Under the pieces are notes generated by a model. That model was not told the origin of the DNA. It saw only the letters and a program-made list of their open reading frames with translations, and searched no databases. A stretch of DNA of 64,000 bases, taken from positions 1,674,001 to 1,738,000 of the forward strand of contig NZ_CP096115.1 of the NCBI RefSeq assembly GCF_024662215.1, given 5' to 3'. Position 1 is the first letter of the stretch. The number at the start of each line of letters is the position of its first letter. This stretch comes from Methanoplanus endosymbiosus. Lineage in GTDB: Archaea > Halobacteriota > Methanomicrobia > Methanomicrobiales > Methanomicrobiaceae. Shown here one piece after another: positions 33,501 through 40,632 of this stretch. The position numbers were made by a program, and so were the translations under genes.

Positions 33501-33961
33501 TCAAAATCTTCTTTCGAATTGATAAAAGAATAATTAATAGCTTTTTTTAGGATCCCATCACCAAATGGCCGAAGGTAATAATATCCAAACCTGAACTTCT
33601 CAATTTCATCATTATTAATTTCCGAGATAACTTCATTTGGGACCATATCTGATGATGATTTCAAAGAGAACTTATATAGACCTGAATAATTAAAGCACCA
33701 TTCTGATTTTAATGCATGGACATATTCAATAGCAGATGAAATTAACTTCTCATCTTTCCTTATTTCATCAAGGACATAGCGACAAAACCCAGGATCCTGC
33801 CGCATTCTTATTATAAATAGAGATAATAAATTAGCATCACGATAAAATTCCCATTTTTCTTCATCACTCCATTTAGAAACCTCATGACCAAATGTAATAG
33901 CCTTTTTCAAACGGTGAATATCATATACACACAGATAAAAAATTGATTCTGGTAATTTCAT
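30533..33961 (-). CDS. TPR-repeat protein with HEPN-like RNase motif, cotranscribed with viperin
   Basis: 1142 aa, starting 13 bases after the viperin stop. Residues 1-400 are an unknown alpha/beta region. About 440-640 is helical with TPR-like pairs (VGVFQYYTGDYDGAIQSFNE). About 770-905 looks like a HEPN fold: SPVLTMIGKGVELLVNKL, a long gap, then NKIAYTRNSVSHGRIINQF, which contains R873-N-S-V-S-H878, an RX4H motif with the polar residue after Arg as in HEPN nucleases. About 930-1130 is a second TPR set (AYLLLGSLHKEL, NYHTGNFKKAYNILLNLGI). HEPN domains of this type cleave RNA in abortive-infection systems. I infer an RNase effector or sensor paired with viperin. No membrane segments were seen. 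Confidence 0.72.
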   Translation of the reverse strand: MKLPESIFYLCVYDIHRLKKAITFGHEVSKWSDEEKWEFYRDANLLSLFIIRMRQDPGFCRYVLDEIRKDEKLISSAIEYVHALKSEWCFNYSGLYKFSLKSSSDMVPNEVISEINNDEIEKFRFGYYYLRPFGDGILKKAINYSFINSKEDFENKKAATYLIRHESPGGDEFLLSAYDVGFSHTFKKKWINYSLQNIVRLYNYYPLNAVSSPFIEYNKNQRREDTGEKEPFDKKIAGHQGNIPFLKDLRKKINESFNCGFPENKWIYDSIWSESNPDSCTMEVNSRNLQDLAFSTHTLSILCELWFSQFNHDERCKLLNKSYPFRYDNDLLDDMPKALIDIAITDGNRQIVDTKPLYQYCVEHDLPVTLNFIESGLPDAQYFNDLYQEYCDCVLSGTFFERKYDDVLKRFDTPPSKIIRDFQFENKLQFAHQLNEISIKQKNDKKIGAYVGVFQYYTGDYDGAIQSFNESFSEYQLKPEYFQFLIYHALSYIALDSEKGLDIITDLCSSIKNNKLTDIEFLKIFGYELITLEKDPIQYLNPLCTHLFLDSSKNLQKIIGIYAELALFNDGRIWCDENISKLKDSYEKASLILAKGKLEFLEGKTEDALTAFSDAQNMAEEIYRHDMLINFIPPFPVNSAVNGSYVEIFSEKDLLGLPDLYAEDWSDQDTLLINETNALLEIKDFSGVRKSLNKLGKYGYVLNYSEIHRGEYSDVFETFIVVEDYLSQSHIQSDLIVNCDDAKTAFFTAETLQLKFTKEFDRSEEFDYSPVLTMIGKGVELLVNKLIMDPVKSEIGSKLRKTYSPNDLPFFINNWLDNNKRTMSSGQFAGYVLRDMHVPEKNFQLFTDALLLKYPLETLTEIGEVLNKIAYTRNSVSHGRIINQFELRSEWNSAVDLVNQLLKLLFNTLLSPDEILPLDSDVLTKLAEISIKKKQTSRARWLCNQAIKSDQLNINAYLLLGSLHKELKSEKAYSATLKKIKKYRPHSELLNLARDSFKKGNYSLAVEKYCQLTNSRIIKKDPNLISMINKERENAIIKLEAAKTELREVLIQVSNGTHIGFENNENLLRHFAILNYHTGNFKKAYNILLNLGIFEKEDLSRSSIYLKKRIFNHLLGEDYRYGYYLAELLPEVSHKFSEPKAS

Positions 33962-33974
33962 ATTAGATTTCCCC

Positions 33975-34808
33975 TTATGCCCAGTTATAGATGGCTCCTC
34001 GTCCCTGGTATTTCATCTCTGAAATAAAATTGTCTATTCCAATTGAAACAACCTTTAAAAGAGGAGTTAAAGTTATTTTTCTATCCTTATCGGTTTTCAC
34101 CATGCCGCTAGGAGTAAGCATAAAATATGAACATTCCATATCTTCTGCGGATTCAAAAACAGGTGAAGTAAAGTTTTCAAGAACTACATTTCTATGCCGT
34201 TCTACAAAATATCTGAAATCAGAATGAGATATTTCCAGATCCCTTGCAAAATCGTTTTCCCCATCAATGTGCATCATCTGTAAAACCTTCCACCGATCAG
34301 GATTTAACATTCTAATCAAGGGAATCATATTCTCCTGATAAGTCAGTGAATTTACACAGGTATTAACTTTAAGTTTTATTCCGACCTGATGGATATAATA
34401 AGCTGATTCAAGACTTTTAGTGACATGATCCCCTAAACCTCTGCCAAGTTTCCGCTCAATTTCATCAAGACAAGAATCAATCGAAAGACCAATCCAATCT
34501 ACACTTCCAATCATATTTCTGATTAAATCTTGTGTGAGTTTAGAACCGTTTGTTGTGATTGAAACTGTAAATCCAAGTTTTTTCGCACATTTACAATAAT
34601 CCAGAATATTCGGATGAAGAAGAGGTTCTCCCCCGGCAAAATTAATTTTGGTCATACCCATTTCTGCAAGAATTTTTAGAATTTCAACGCCTTTTTCAAA
34701 CTTTATTGGTTTATCAGGGAAGTTTTGAGCAAAGCAAAATCTGCAACGATAATTACAATATGGTGTAACATGCCAATTGACCGATTTGATGACAGGCTCT
34801 TTGAACAT
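33975..34808 (-). CDS. Prokaryotic viperin (radical SAM ddh-nucleotide synthase)
   Basis: 277 aa, ATG at 34808. Viperins use a [4Fe-4S] cluster and SAM to convert CTP, GTP or UTP into 3'-deoxy-3',4'-didehydro nucleotides that terminate phage RNA synthesis. The match is specific, not just radical SAM: SVNWHVTPYCNYRCRFCF (CxxxCxxC cluster motif), KINFAGGEPLL, VSITTNGS, LSIDS, LGRGLG, NPDRWKVLQMMHIDGEN, FRYFVERHRNVVLENF, CSYFMLTPSGMV and the closing YQGRGAIYNWA, which is the viperin C-terminal signature. First gene of a two-gene operon with the TPR/HEPN protein. Divergent from a CARF-like regulator. Which nucleotide it uses cannot be told from the sequence. Confidence 0.9.
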   Translation of the reverse strand: MFKEPVIKSVNWHVTPYCNYRCRFCFAQNFPDKPIKFEKGVEILKILAEMGMTKINFAGGEPLLHPNILDYCKCAKKLGFTVSITTNGSKLTQDLIRNMIGSVDWIGLSIDSCLDEIERKLGRGLGDHVTKSLESAYYIHQVGIKLKVNTCVNSLTYQENMIPLIRMLNPDRWKVLQMMHIDGENDFARDLEISHSDFRYFVERHRNVVLENFTSPVFESAEDMECSYFMLTPSGMVKTDKDRKITLTPLLKVVSIGIDNFISEMKYQGRGAIYNWA

Positions 34809-34845
34809 GAATCATAGGTCAACAAGCGAAGTGATAACTGTATTT

Positions 34846-34858
34846 TGTAACCGTTACA
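34846..34858. promoter_or_regulatory. 13-bp palindrome between viperin operon and CARF-like regulator
   Basis: TGTAAC-C-GTTACA is a perfect 6+6 inverted repeat with a one-base centre. It lies 38 bases before the viperin ATG and 44 before the regulator ATG, and directly upstream of AT-rich TATA candidates on both sides (TTTATGAT near 34862 for the plus strand, AAAATACA-like near 34843 for the minus strand). Its position fits a shared operator for the winged-helix regulator. Confidence 0.5.
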
Positions 34859-34901
34859 GAATTTATGATACTATTTTTGTGTGTGGAGCTAATATTAAGA
34901 T

Positions 34902-35660
34902 ATGCCTGATCATCGCCAGGAGCATTTGCTGATCATAAGTGCAGGTGAACACATCCATAACACCTATTCAATTACTGTCCAAAAATACGACCCTTCACAT
35001 GTTTTCGTATTAGTCGAAGATGAAATACTTAATAATCATAAAGATGATTCTGAAATCCTAAAAAAGAGAAAAGCTAACATTAAAAAATCAATTGCAGAAG
35101 TGAAAAATCGCGTTGACTCTGATAACCGGAGAGAATTTAAACTCGTTCGTCTTTCAGAACTTCATCAGGATGTAATTCGAGATACTATCCTTAAGATTCG
35201 CAATGAACACAGGGATGCAGCTTTTTCATTTAATGTCACTGCCGGAACTGCCCTTTTTTCCACAAGTCTCTTTCTAATGGCTGTATGGCTTGGAGGAAAT
35301 GTTTGTATTACCAGAACTTCTGATTCTCTGATTGAATTAAAAATTCCTAAAATGTCAGTTACTGAACTGGAAAATTATCCGAATCTTATAAGAGTTGTAC
35401 TGGTACTTGGAAAAAAAGTCCGTAACAAGAACGATGATATCAGTGACGGATGGATAAAAAACAAGGATATCTTAATCAAGCTTGGTGTGATTAAGTCCAG
35501 TTCGGATCGCCCGAGTGGTAGTGACAAGGTAAACCAATCACGAGATATGAAGAGGCTCAAATCATGGGATCTCGTTGAAGAAAAAAGATCGGGAAGAGAT
35601 GTTCTGTACCGGCTTACTTCCAATGGGATATTTGCATATAATATCTTTAAAGAGCAGTGA
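34902..35660 (+). CDS. CARF-like/winged-helix regulator (Csa3-type architecture)
   Basis: 252 aa. Residues 1-155 form a Rossmann-like domain: LLIISAGEHIHNT in strand 1, then HVFVLVEDEI, and the hallmark FNVTAGTALFSTSLFLMAVW (about 110-129), comparable with the D/N-x-T-G-G-T ligand loop of CARF proteins. A winged-helix domain follows (about 160-250) with RDMKRLKSWDLVEEKR (recognition helix) and VLYRLTSNGIFAY (wing and end). CARF domains bind cyclic or linear nucleotides, and Csa3 proteins regulate CRISPR genes, but no CRISPR is here. I infer that it controls the divergent viperin operon in response to a nucleotide. Proteins of this build are also annotated DUF6293. Confidence 0.78.
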   Translation: MPDHRQEHLLIISAGEHIHNTYSITVQKYDPSHVFVLVEDEILNNHKDDSEILKKRKANIKKSIAEVKNRVDSDNRREFKLVRLSELHQDVIRDTILKIRNEHRDAAFSFNVTAGTALFSTSLFLMAVWLGGNVCITRTSDSLIELKIPKMSVTELENYPNLIRVVLVLGKKVRNKNDDISDGWIKNKDILIKLGVIKSSSDRPSGSDKVNQSRDMKRLKSWDLVEEKRSGRDVLYRLTSNGIFAYNIFKEQ

Positions 35661-35760
35661 TAAGAGGTTCAAATATTATAATTAGTCCTAATTTATAGAG
35701 AATACCTTTAAAAAACTCAGAACAAAATTAGACCATATATTCAAAAATACAAAAAAATAA

Positions 35761-35834
35761 TGGACTCGTCGAGATTCGAACTCGAGACCTCCGCCGTGTG
35801 AAGGCGACGTCATGACCAGCTAGACCACGAGTCC
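35761..35834 (-). tRNA. tRNA-Val (anticodon CAC), second copy
   Basis: 74 bases on the minus strand. Acceptor GGACTCG/CGAGTCC with discriminator A, the same T arm as the copy at 29068, and anticodon stem TCGCC/GGCGG around TTCACAC. Compared with the first copy it differs by a T-to-C and a matching A-to-G change, which keep one stem base pair. The upstream block near 35908-35932 resembles the block near 29214-29243 upstream of the first copy. Confidence 0.9.
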
Positions 35835-36008
35835 AGATAGATATATAAGCCTGCATCAGGCATTTCCGGAATTTCTGCGGCATCTTCTTAGCCTGAAATA
35901 CCCAGATAGTATTGCCTCTATCAAATATTAAGGCTTCTTAATCTTACCTGCCCGGGCAGCAGTCCATTCTCCTATGATCCTTGTAAATACCCTCCTCTCA
36001 GAAGACCA

Positions 36009-36020
36009 TTTATATAAAAG
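36009..36020 (+). promoter_or_regulatory. TATA box for leaderless MFS gene
   Basis: TTTATATAAAAG is a near-consensus archaeal TATA box centred about 26 bases before ATG 36040. It fixes that ATG as the likely leaderless start and argues against the in-frame start at 35974, which lies upstream of the promoter. The rest of 35661-36039 holds the tRNA and a short AT-rich spacer. Confidence 0.7.
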
Positions 36021-36039
36021 CCGGATTCAATCTGTTAGT

Positions 36040-37425
36040 ATGGGCGACAAACAGGTAGGTATAGACAGAAGAATTATTCTTCTGATAACCTCCCTTGGAT
36101 CTTTTCTTACACCCTTTATGGGTTCATCAATAAATATTGCAATACCTGAGATTGGATCAGAGTTTCTCTCCGATGCCATACTCCTCTCATGGGTTCCAAC
36201 GGCCTACCTTCTTGCATCTGCTGTAATGATAGTCCCGATGGGCAGGCTTGCTGATATGAGGGGCAGGGCTAAGATCTTCCTCGCCGGAATTATAATCTAC
36301 ACCATTGGCTCGCTCCTCTCAACAATGGTGCCCTCAATAGAAGCCCTGATAATGTTCAGAATCTTTCAGGGAATCGGTGGCGCTATGATATTCGGAACAT
36401 CAGTTGCCATAATCACAAGCGTATTTCCGGCAAGAAAAAGAGGTTGGGCAATTGGCATCAATGTCGCGTTTGTGTACTCCGGACTGACAGTCGGACCTGT
36501 GGTAGGAGGACTTCTGACAGAGTTCTTCGGATGGAGAAGTATATTCTATGCAAATGTAATAATCGGACTATTCATCATAATTGCCGGGTTAAAATACCTT
36601 AGAATAGAAGAGATTACCGACAGTGAAGCAACATTTGACATGCTGGGTTCTGTCCTGTATGCTGCAACAATATTTTTTGTGATGCTCGGATTTCAGGAGT
36701 TATCAGAAACACCCGGAATTATCCTTATCACTGCCGGAATAATATCAGCAGGCATCTTCTTCATGTGGGAGAAGAGGACAAAACATCCGGTATTCAACAT
36801 AACCCTCCTAACCGAAAACAGGGTCTTTGCCCTCTCAAGCCTTGCAGCGTTCATAAACTACAGTGCGACCTTTGCAATCGGATTTCTGCTCTCGATTTAC
36901 CTTCAGTTAATCAGGGGATTTTCACCACTGAGCGCCGGACTTATCCTGATAGCTCAGCCGCTCTTACAGGTTATCCTCTCACCAACAGCCGGAAAACTCT
37001 CTGACAGAGTTGAGTCGAGGATTCCTGCCACCATAGGAATGGCAATGATAACTGCCGGGCTGTTATTATTCACCTTCTTATCAGATGAAACTCCGGTTAT
37101 GATAATCATTGCAAACCTTGCATTCTTAGGTATTGGTTATGCACTCTTCTCATCACCAAACACCCACGCAGTTATGGACAGTGTCAGCGAGAGGTATTAT
37201 GGGGTTGCATCCGGAATGCTAGGCACGACAAGGCTCTGTGGAATGATGGCATCCATGGGAATATCAATGATGGTCTTTGCAATTATCATGCAGAGATTAC
37301 CACTTGCGGAAGTAGCACCTGAACTTATAACAGAATCGGTAAACCTTGCGTTTATGGTGTTTGTCATCCTCTGTGCCATAGGTACGGTTGCATCCTACAT
37401 CAGAAATCCGAAAAAAACTGAATAA
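36040..37425 (+). CDS. MFS transporter, DHA2 family (14-TM)
   Basis: 461 aa from ATG 36040. About 14 hydrophobic segments. Motif A appears as GRLADMRGRAKIF after segment 2, and segment 5 carries GLTVGPVVGGLLTEFFGWR, the drug/H+ antiporter motif C pattern. Related in plan to the transporter at 14226 but clearly different in sequence. Probably a proton-driven exporter of toxic compounds; the substrate is unknown. It starts just outside the tRNA-bracketed segment and looks like normal host sequence. Confidence 0.87.
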   Translation: MGDKQVGIDRRIILLITSLGSFLTPFMGSSINIAIPEIGSEFLSDAILLSWVPTAYLLASAVMIVPMGRLADMRGRAKIFLAGIIIYTIGSLLSTMVPSIEALIMFRIFQGIGGAMIFGTSVAIITSVFPARKRGWAIGINVAFVYSGLTVGPVVGGLLTEFFGWRSIFYANVIIGLFIIIAGLKYLRIEEITDSEATFDMLGSVLYAATIFFVMLGFQELSETPGIILITAGIISAGIFFMWEKRTKHPVFNITLLTENRVFALSSLAAFINYSATFAIGFLLSIYLQLIRGFSPLSAGLILIAQPLLQVILSPTAGKLSDRVESRIPATIGMAMITAGLLLFTFLSDETPVMIIIANLAFLGIGYALFSSPNTHAVMDSVSERYYGVASGMLGTTRLCGMMASMGISMMVFAIIMQRLPLAEVAPELITESVNLAFMVFVILCAIGTVASYIRNPKKTE

Positions 37426-37561
37426 AATTCACAGCTCCACATATCCCCAATTAACACCGGGAATCAGGCAGCAAAGGATAAATATCCGGTAATTTTTTCG
37501 GAAAACTATCAGACAGTTACATTAAATAACCGTAAAATTCAATTTTCATTAGCTGATTCCT

Positions 37562-38443
37562 ATGAAAACAGAACACTTCACCTTAAAAGACGGACGGACA
37601 ATTGCATACAGTGAATTCGGATATCCGGATGGAACACCGATATTTCATGCACACGGGGGCCCTGGTTCACGAGTGGAGGGCAGAATTTTTGATGAAACTG
37701 CAACAAAGAGAGGGTACAGAATTATTGCAACAGACAGGCCGGGAATGGGTGAATCAACATACCTTAAAGGGCGAAAACTCCTTGATTATCCGAAGGATAT
37801 TGCAGAGCTTGCAGATGCCCTGAAAATAGATAAATTCGGTGTTACAGGCTGGTCAGGTGGCGGTGCACACACAACAGCCTGTGCCTATGCAATTCCTGAG
37901 AGGCTATTGTTCAATATGAGCTTTGCAGGGTACACAAATTTTGCAGAGATGCCCGGCGCTGAGAAGTATCTCAGATCAAAGATGGACCAGACATCAGTAA
38001 GTCTTTCAAAGAGCCATCCGGGGATGTTTAAATTCTTCTTTGACATAATGGGTGTTAGTGAAAAGTATATGCCTGAAACATTCTACAAAGCCATGATGAA
38101 AGAACTCTGTGAATCAGATAAAAAGATCTCAGCAGATCCCGCGTTCAAAGAAATCTTCATGGAGGAAGGAAATGAGGCATTCAGGCAGGGCAGCCAGGGT
38201 GTCACCACCGATGCAGCAGTGCATTATGTGGACTGGGGATTCAGGCTGAAAGAGATAGAATGTAAAGTGCACGTATTCCACGGCACAGAAGATCATCTGG
38301 TTCCGTTTGAATACGGAAAGCATCTCGGGGAAAACATACCCAAATGCAGACTTCATGTCCTCGAAGGTGAAGGGCATCTCTTCCCGTACAAATACCAGGA
38401 TCTCATCTTCGACACTGCTGATGAAGAAATGAACAGAAAATAA
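37562..38443 (+). CDS. Alpha/beta hydrolase
   Basis: 293 aa, cytoplasmic (no signal peptide). Classic fold markers: oxyanion HAHGGPGSR (HGGPG), IIATDRPGMGES, nucleophile elbow GVTGWSGGGAHT (GWSGG), acid in VFHGTEDHLVPFEYG and His in LEGEGHLFPY. The HGGPG motif and a cap region of about 80 residues are typical of proline iminopeptidase-like and related hydrolases, but the substrate cannot be assigned. A TATA-like TTAAATAA lies at about 37522-37529. Confidence 0.85.
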   Translation: MKTEHFTLKDGRTIAYSEFGYPDGTPIFHAHGGPGSRVEGRIFDETATKRGYRIIATDRPGMGESTYLKGRKLLDYPKDIAELADALKIDKFGVTGWSGGGAHTTACAYAIPERLLFNMSFAGYTNFAEMPGAEKYLRSKMDQTSVSLSKSHPGMFKFFFDIMGVSEKYMPETFYKAMMKELCESDKKISADPAFKEIFMEEGNEAFRQGSQGVTTDAAVHYVDWGFRLKEIECKVHVFHGTEDHLVPFEYGKHLGENIPKCRLHVLEGEGHLFPYKYQDLIFDTADEEMNRK

Positions 38444-38508
38444 TGTTTTCACCCGACAGAAGATATAAGTAAACATGACTATCAATATAAACTTATGGAG
38501 CTGTTTTA

Positions 38509-39468
38509 ATGGAAAAATTACAGAACAAAGTGCACTGTAAATCTGCCCTATATTTCCTGACTTCGCTGATACTTGCTGCATGTCTTCTTTCAGCAGGTTG
38601 TACTGATGGTACAGCCACTGTTCAGGAACAGGAACCGGGTGCTGTAGAAACGGTTGGTGCCACTCCCGGTACAGATAAGGAAAAAATCGCGCTTGGCATG
38701 CCCAACTGGCCCGGCGTGACGGTCAAAACCCATGTGGTAAAAAATATCCTTGAATCTGAAGGTTATGATGTAGAAATTGTCACCCGTACAGACCCCGGCC
38801 TGATCTATACATCTATGGCTGAGGGTGACGATGTGGATGTCCTCCTCGGTGCCTGGCTGCCAACTACACAGAAACCATATTGGGATAAATACCAGGACAA
38901 ACTCGAACTGATCAGCATCAATGTCAATGAGACCTGGCTGGGCCTTGGTGTACCCGATTATGTCTATGAGGCCGGCATCCATTCCATTCCCGACTTAAAA
39001 GATTATGCCGATGAATTTGGCGGAGATATCGTGACGCTTGAAGCCGGTAACGGGATGACTATAGCGTCCGAAAACTCCATTAAAGAATATGGTCTCGAAG
39101 GCTTTACAACCCAGATCAGCAACACCTCTGCCATGCTCGATGAAGTGATGAAAGCCGAGCAAAGCGGTGACTGGATCGTGTTCTGCGCATGGGAACCACA
39201 TTACATGATGAACGACTACAAGGTAAAAAAACTCGAAGATCCAAAGGCCCTCTTCGGCAATAATGAAGATGTCGTCTACACCGTCGCACGCAAAGACTTT
39301 GGTGACGATTATCCATGGGTCTATCAGTTCCTGAAGAAGTTCCAGATCCCGGTCGAGGAGCAGAGCCTTTGGATCGCGGAATACGGCAAGAACGAACGTG
39401 ACCCTGATGATGTGGCGAAAGAATGGATCGAGAACAACCCCGGGCTCGTGCAGAGTTGGATGCCCTGA
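38509..39468 (+). CDS. Glycine betaine/choline-type ABC substrate-binding lipoprotein (OpuAC)
   Basis: 319 aa. Long signal peptide with lipobox LLSAGC near residue 31. The mature part is OpuAC-like: KIALGMPNWPGVTVKTHVVK, DVDVLLGAWLPTTQKPYWDK, LELISINVNETWLGLGVPDY, IVTLEAGNGMTIASENS and WIVFCAWEPHYMM, with the Trp and Tyr residues that form the aromatic cage for quaternary amines. No permease or ATPase is adjacent, so it is an orphan component. From about 38680 the codon use looks more GC-rich than its neighbours, a possible sign of transfer. Function in osmolyte uptake is inferred from the family. Confidence 0.88.
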   Translation: MEKLQNKVHCKSALYFLTSLILAACLLSAGCTDGTATVQEQEPGAVETVGATPGTDKEKIALGMPNWPGVTVKTHVVKNILESEGYDVEIVTRTDPGLIYTSMAEGDDVDVLLGAWLPTTQKPYWDKYQDKLELISINVNETWLGLGVPDYVYEAGIHSIPDLKDYADEFGGDIVTLEAGNGMTIASENSIKEYGLEGFTTQISNTSAMLDEVMKAEQSGDWIVFCAWEPHYMMNDYKVKKLEDPKALFGNNEDVVYTVARKDFGDDYPWVYQFLKKFQIPVEEQSLWIAEYGKNERDPDDVAKEWIENNPGLVQSWMP

Positions 39469-39601
39469 TCACCCCGGTACCTGAACAAGCCGCCAAAATG
39501 ATGTGGCTCTTCAAATCCGACTAAACTTTTTTGATAGTCTGATTAACTGTCCATAACGTTGCATGCATTTTTTCAGCATTTTACAGAACAACATAATATT
39601 A

Positions 39602-39922
39602 TCAGGAACATCCTTTTTTTAGTTCTGTCAGCAGCAGACCAACATTTGAACCAAGATTAAATTCAAGTTCATCCGGATTTTCACAAAATAAATGCTCATT
39701 GATAATAGCATCTTCAACTTTGTCTATCAGTCTCTCAAATGGCAGATTATTCTTCCTGTATTCCGGAAGTTCTTTTTTCACTTCAGCTTCCAGAAAACAT
39801 TTATTTCTGTTAATTTTCCTGTTCTCATACATCTTATTCCGGTCAAGTTCATGAATTACCGATAAATGCATCAGAATCCATAATTCAAAGCAGGGATTTG
39901 AGACATATAACTGCCATTTCAC
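39602..39922 (-). pseudogene. RloB-like C-terminal fragment
   Basis: 106 aa beginning MKWQLYVSNPCFELWILMHL. SNPCFELWxLxHL is the diagnostic core of RloB proteins (about 200 aa), a Toprim-related family found with restriction and abortive-infection loci. The N-terminal Toprim half is absent; upstream sequence (39923-40000) gives no match in any frame. No RloA ATPase is adjacent. It lies 190 bases from a tRNA-Gly, a usual site for integration, and I take it for a remnant of a lost defence cassette. Confidence 0.68.
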
Positions 39923-40109
39923 TGATCCGGGATCCTAAATTAGAGATTGATACAAATGTCCTAATTTGCCACACATTTCACCCAAAAAAGATATCAGATT
40001 TCCAGAGGTGAGAAGTAAAACCAGAACACCTCTAAAAAGACAAAAAAAGAATCTCTACCAAAAATCATAAACAGCACTAGAAATAACAAAAAAATATCAG
40101 AAAAACGAG

Positions 40110-40180
40110 TGCACCGACCGGGAATTGAACCCGGGCTATTGGCTTGGAAGGCCAAAGTCATGCCACTAGACCATCGGTGC
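40110..40180 (-). tRNA. tRNA-Gly (anticodon TCC)
   Basis: 71 bases on the minus strand. Acceptor GCACCGA pairs with TCGGTGC plus discriminator A. Anticodon stem TTGGC/GCCAA with loop CTTCCAA and anticodon TCC; T arm CCGGG-TTCAATT-CCCGG. No CCA is encoded. Confidence 0.92.
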
Positions 40181-40196
40181 AGGACACATAGTCGTG

Positions 40197-40616
40197 CTAT
40201 ATTAGATTATCACTAATCCTTATTAAGAATAGTGATATGGATCTGTGGCTGATCCTTCTCATCCCATCCGGACATCTCTGAATAAGATGCAGTCCGCCCG
40301 CCGCATACAGGTTTCGGGTAAGGATCCTATCATTCCCGCAGAGCATACATAGAGGTTCTGCCTTATCAGAATCAGGATCTCCGTCAGCAGATACAAACTC
40401 ATCATTCATCGCCACATAACTCACTTTACCGATTGTAATGGAAAAATTCTCCCTTAAAATCTCCTCCTCTAAAAAGCATTCAGTCCAGCCGCCAGAACCC
40501 TCAGTTCCCGGCGGTGAGACCGTCTTTGAAGCCCTATTCAAAAGCCCGGCATTCTCAAACTTATCAGTTTCCGGAGGATAACGCCCTGAACATAACATCA
40601 CCTCCTCAATAATCAA
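40197..40616 (-). CDS. Uncertain open frame, no family recognised
   Basis: 139 aa, following the hydrolase at 40633-41604 by 16 bases and ending next to the tRNA-Gly. The composition is plausible in the middle (NFSITIGKVSYVAMNDEFVS) but odd at the C-terminus. No motif other than a lone CMLC is seen. It could be a degraded gene or a spurious frame. I keep it because its size exceeds chance expectation and no competing gene occupies the region. Confidence 0.3.
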   Translation of the reverse strand: MIIEEVMLCSGRYPPETDKFENAGLLNRASKTVSPPGTEGSGGWTECFLEEEILRENFSITIGKVSYVAMNDEFVSADGDPDSDKAEPLCMLCGNDRILTRNLYAAGGLHLIQRCPDGMRRISHRSISLFLIRISDNLI

Positions 40617-40632
40617 CGCGGGAGAAATATTA

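Noticed and set aside
34902-35660. CARF-like protein as sign of a CRISPR-Cas locus
   Set aside because: No cas gene and no repeat-spacer array was found on either strand of the window.
29068-35834. Reading the two tRNA-Val genes as a fresh attL/attR pair of an integrated element
   Set aside because: They differ by a compensatory stem pair, so they are old paralogues, and no tyrosine or serine integrase lies between them.
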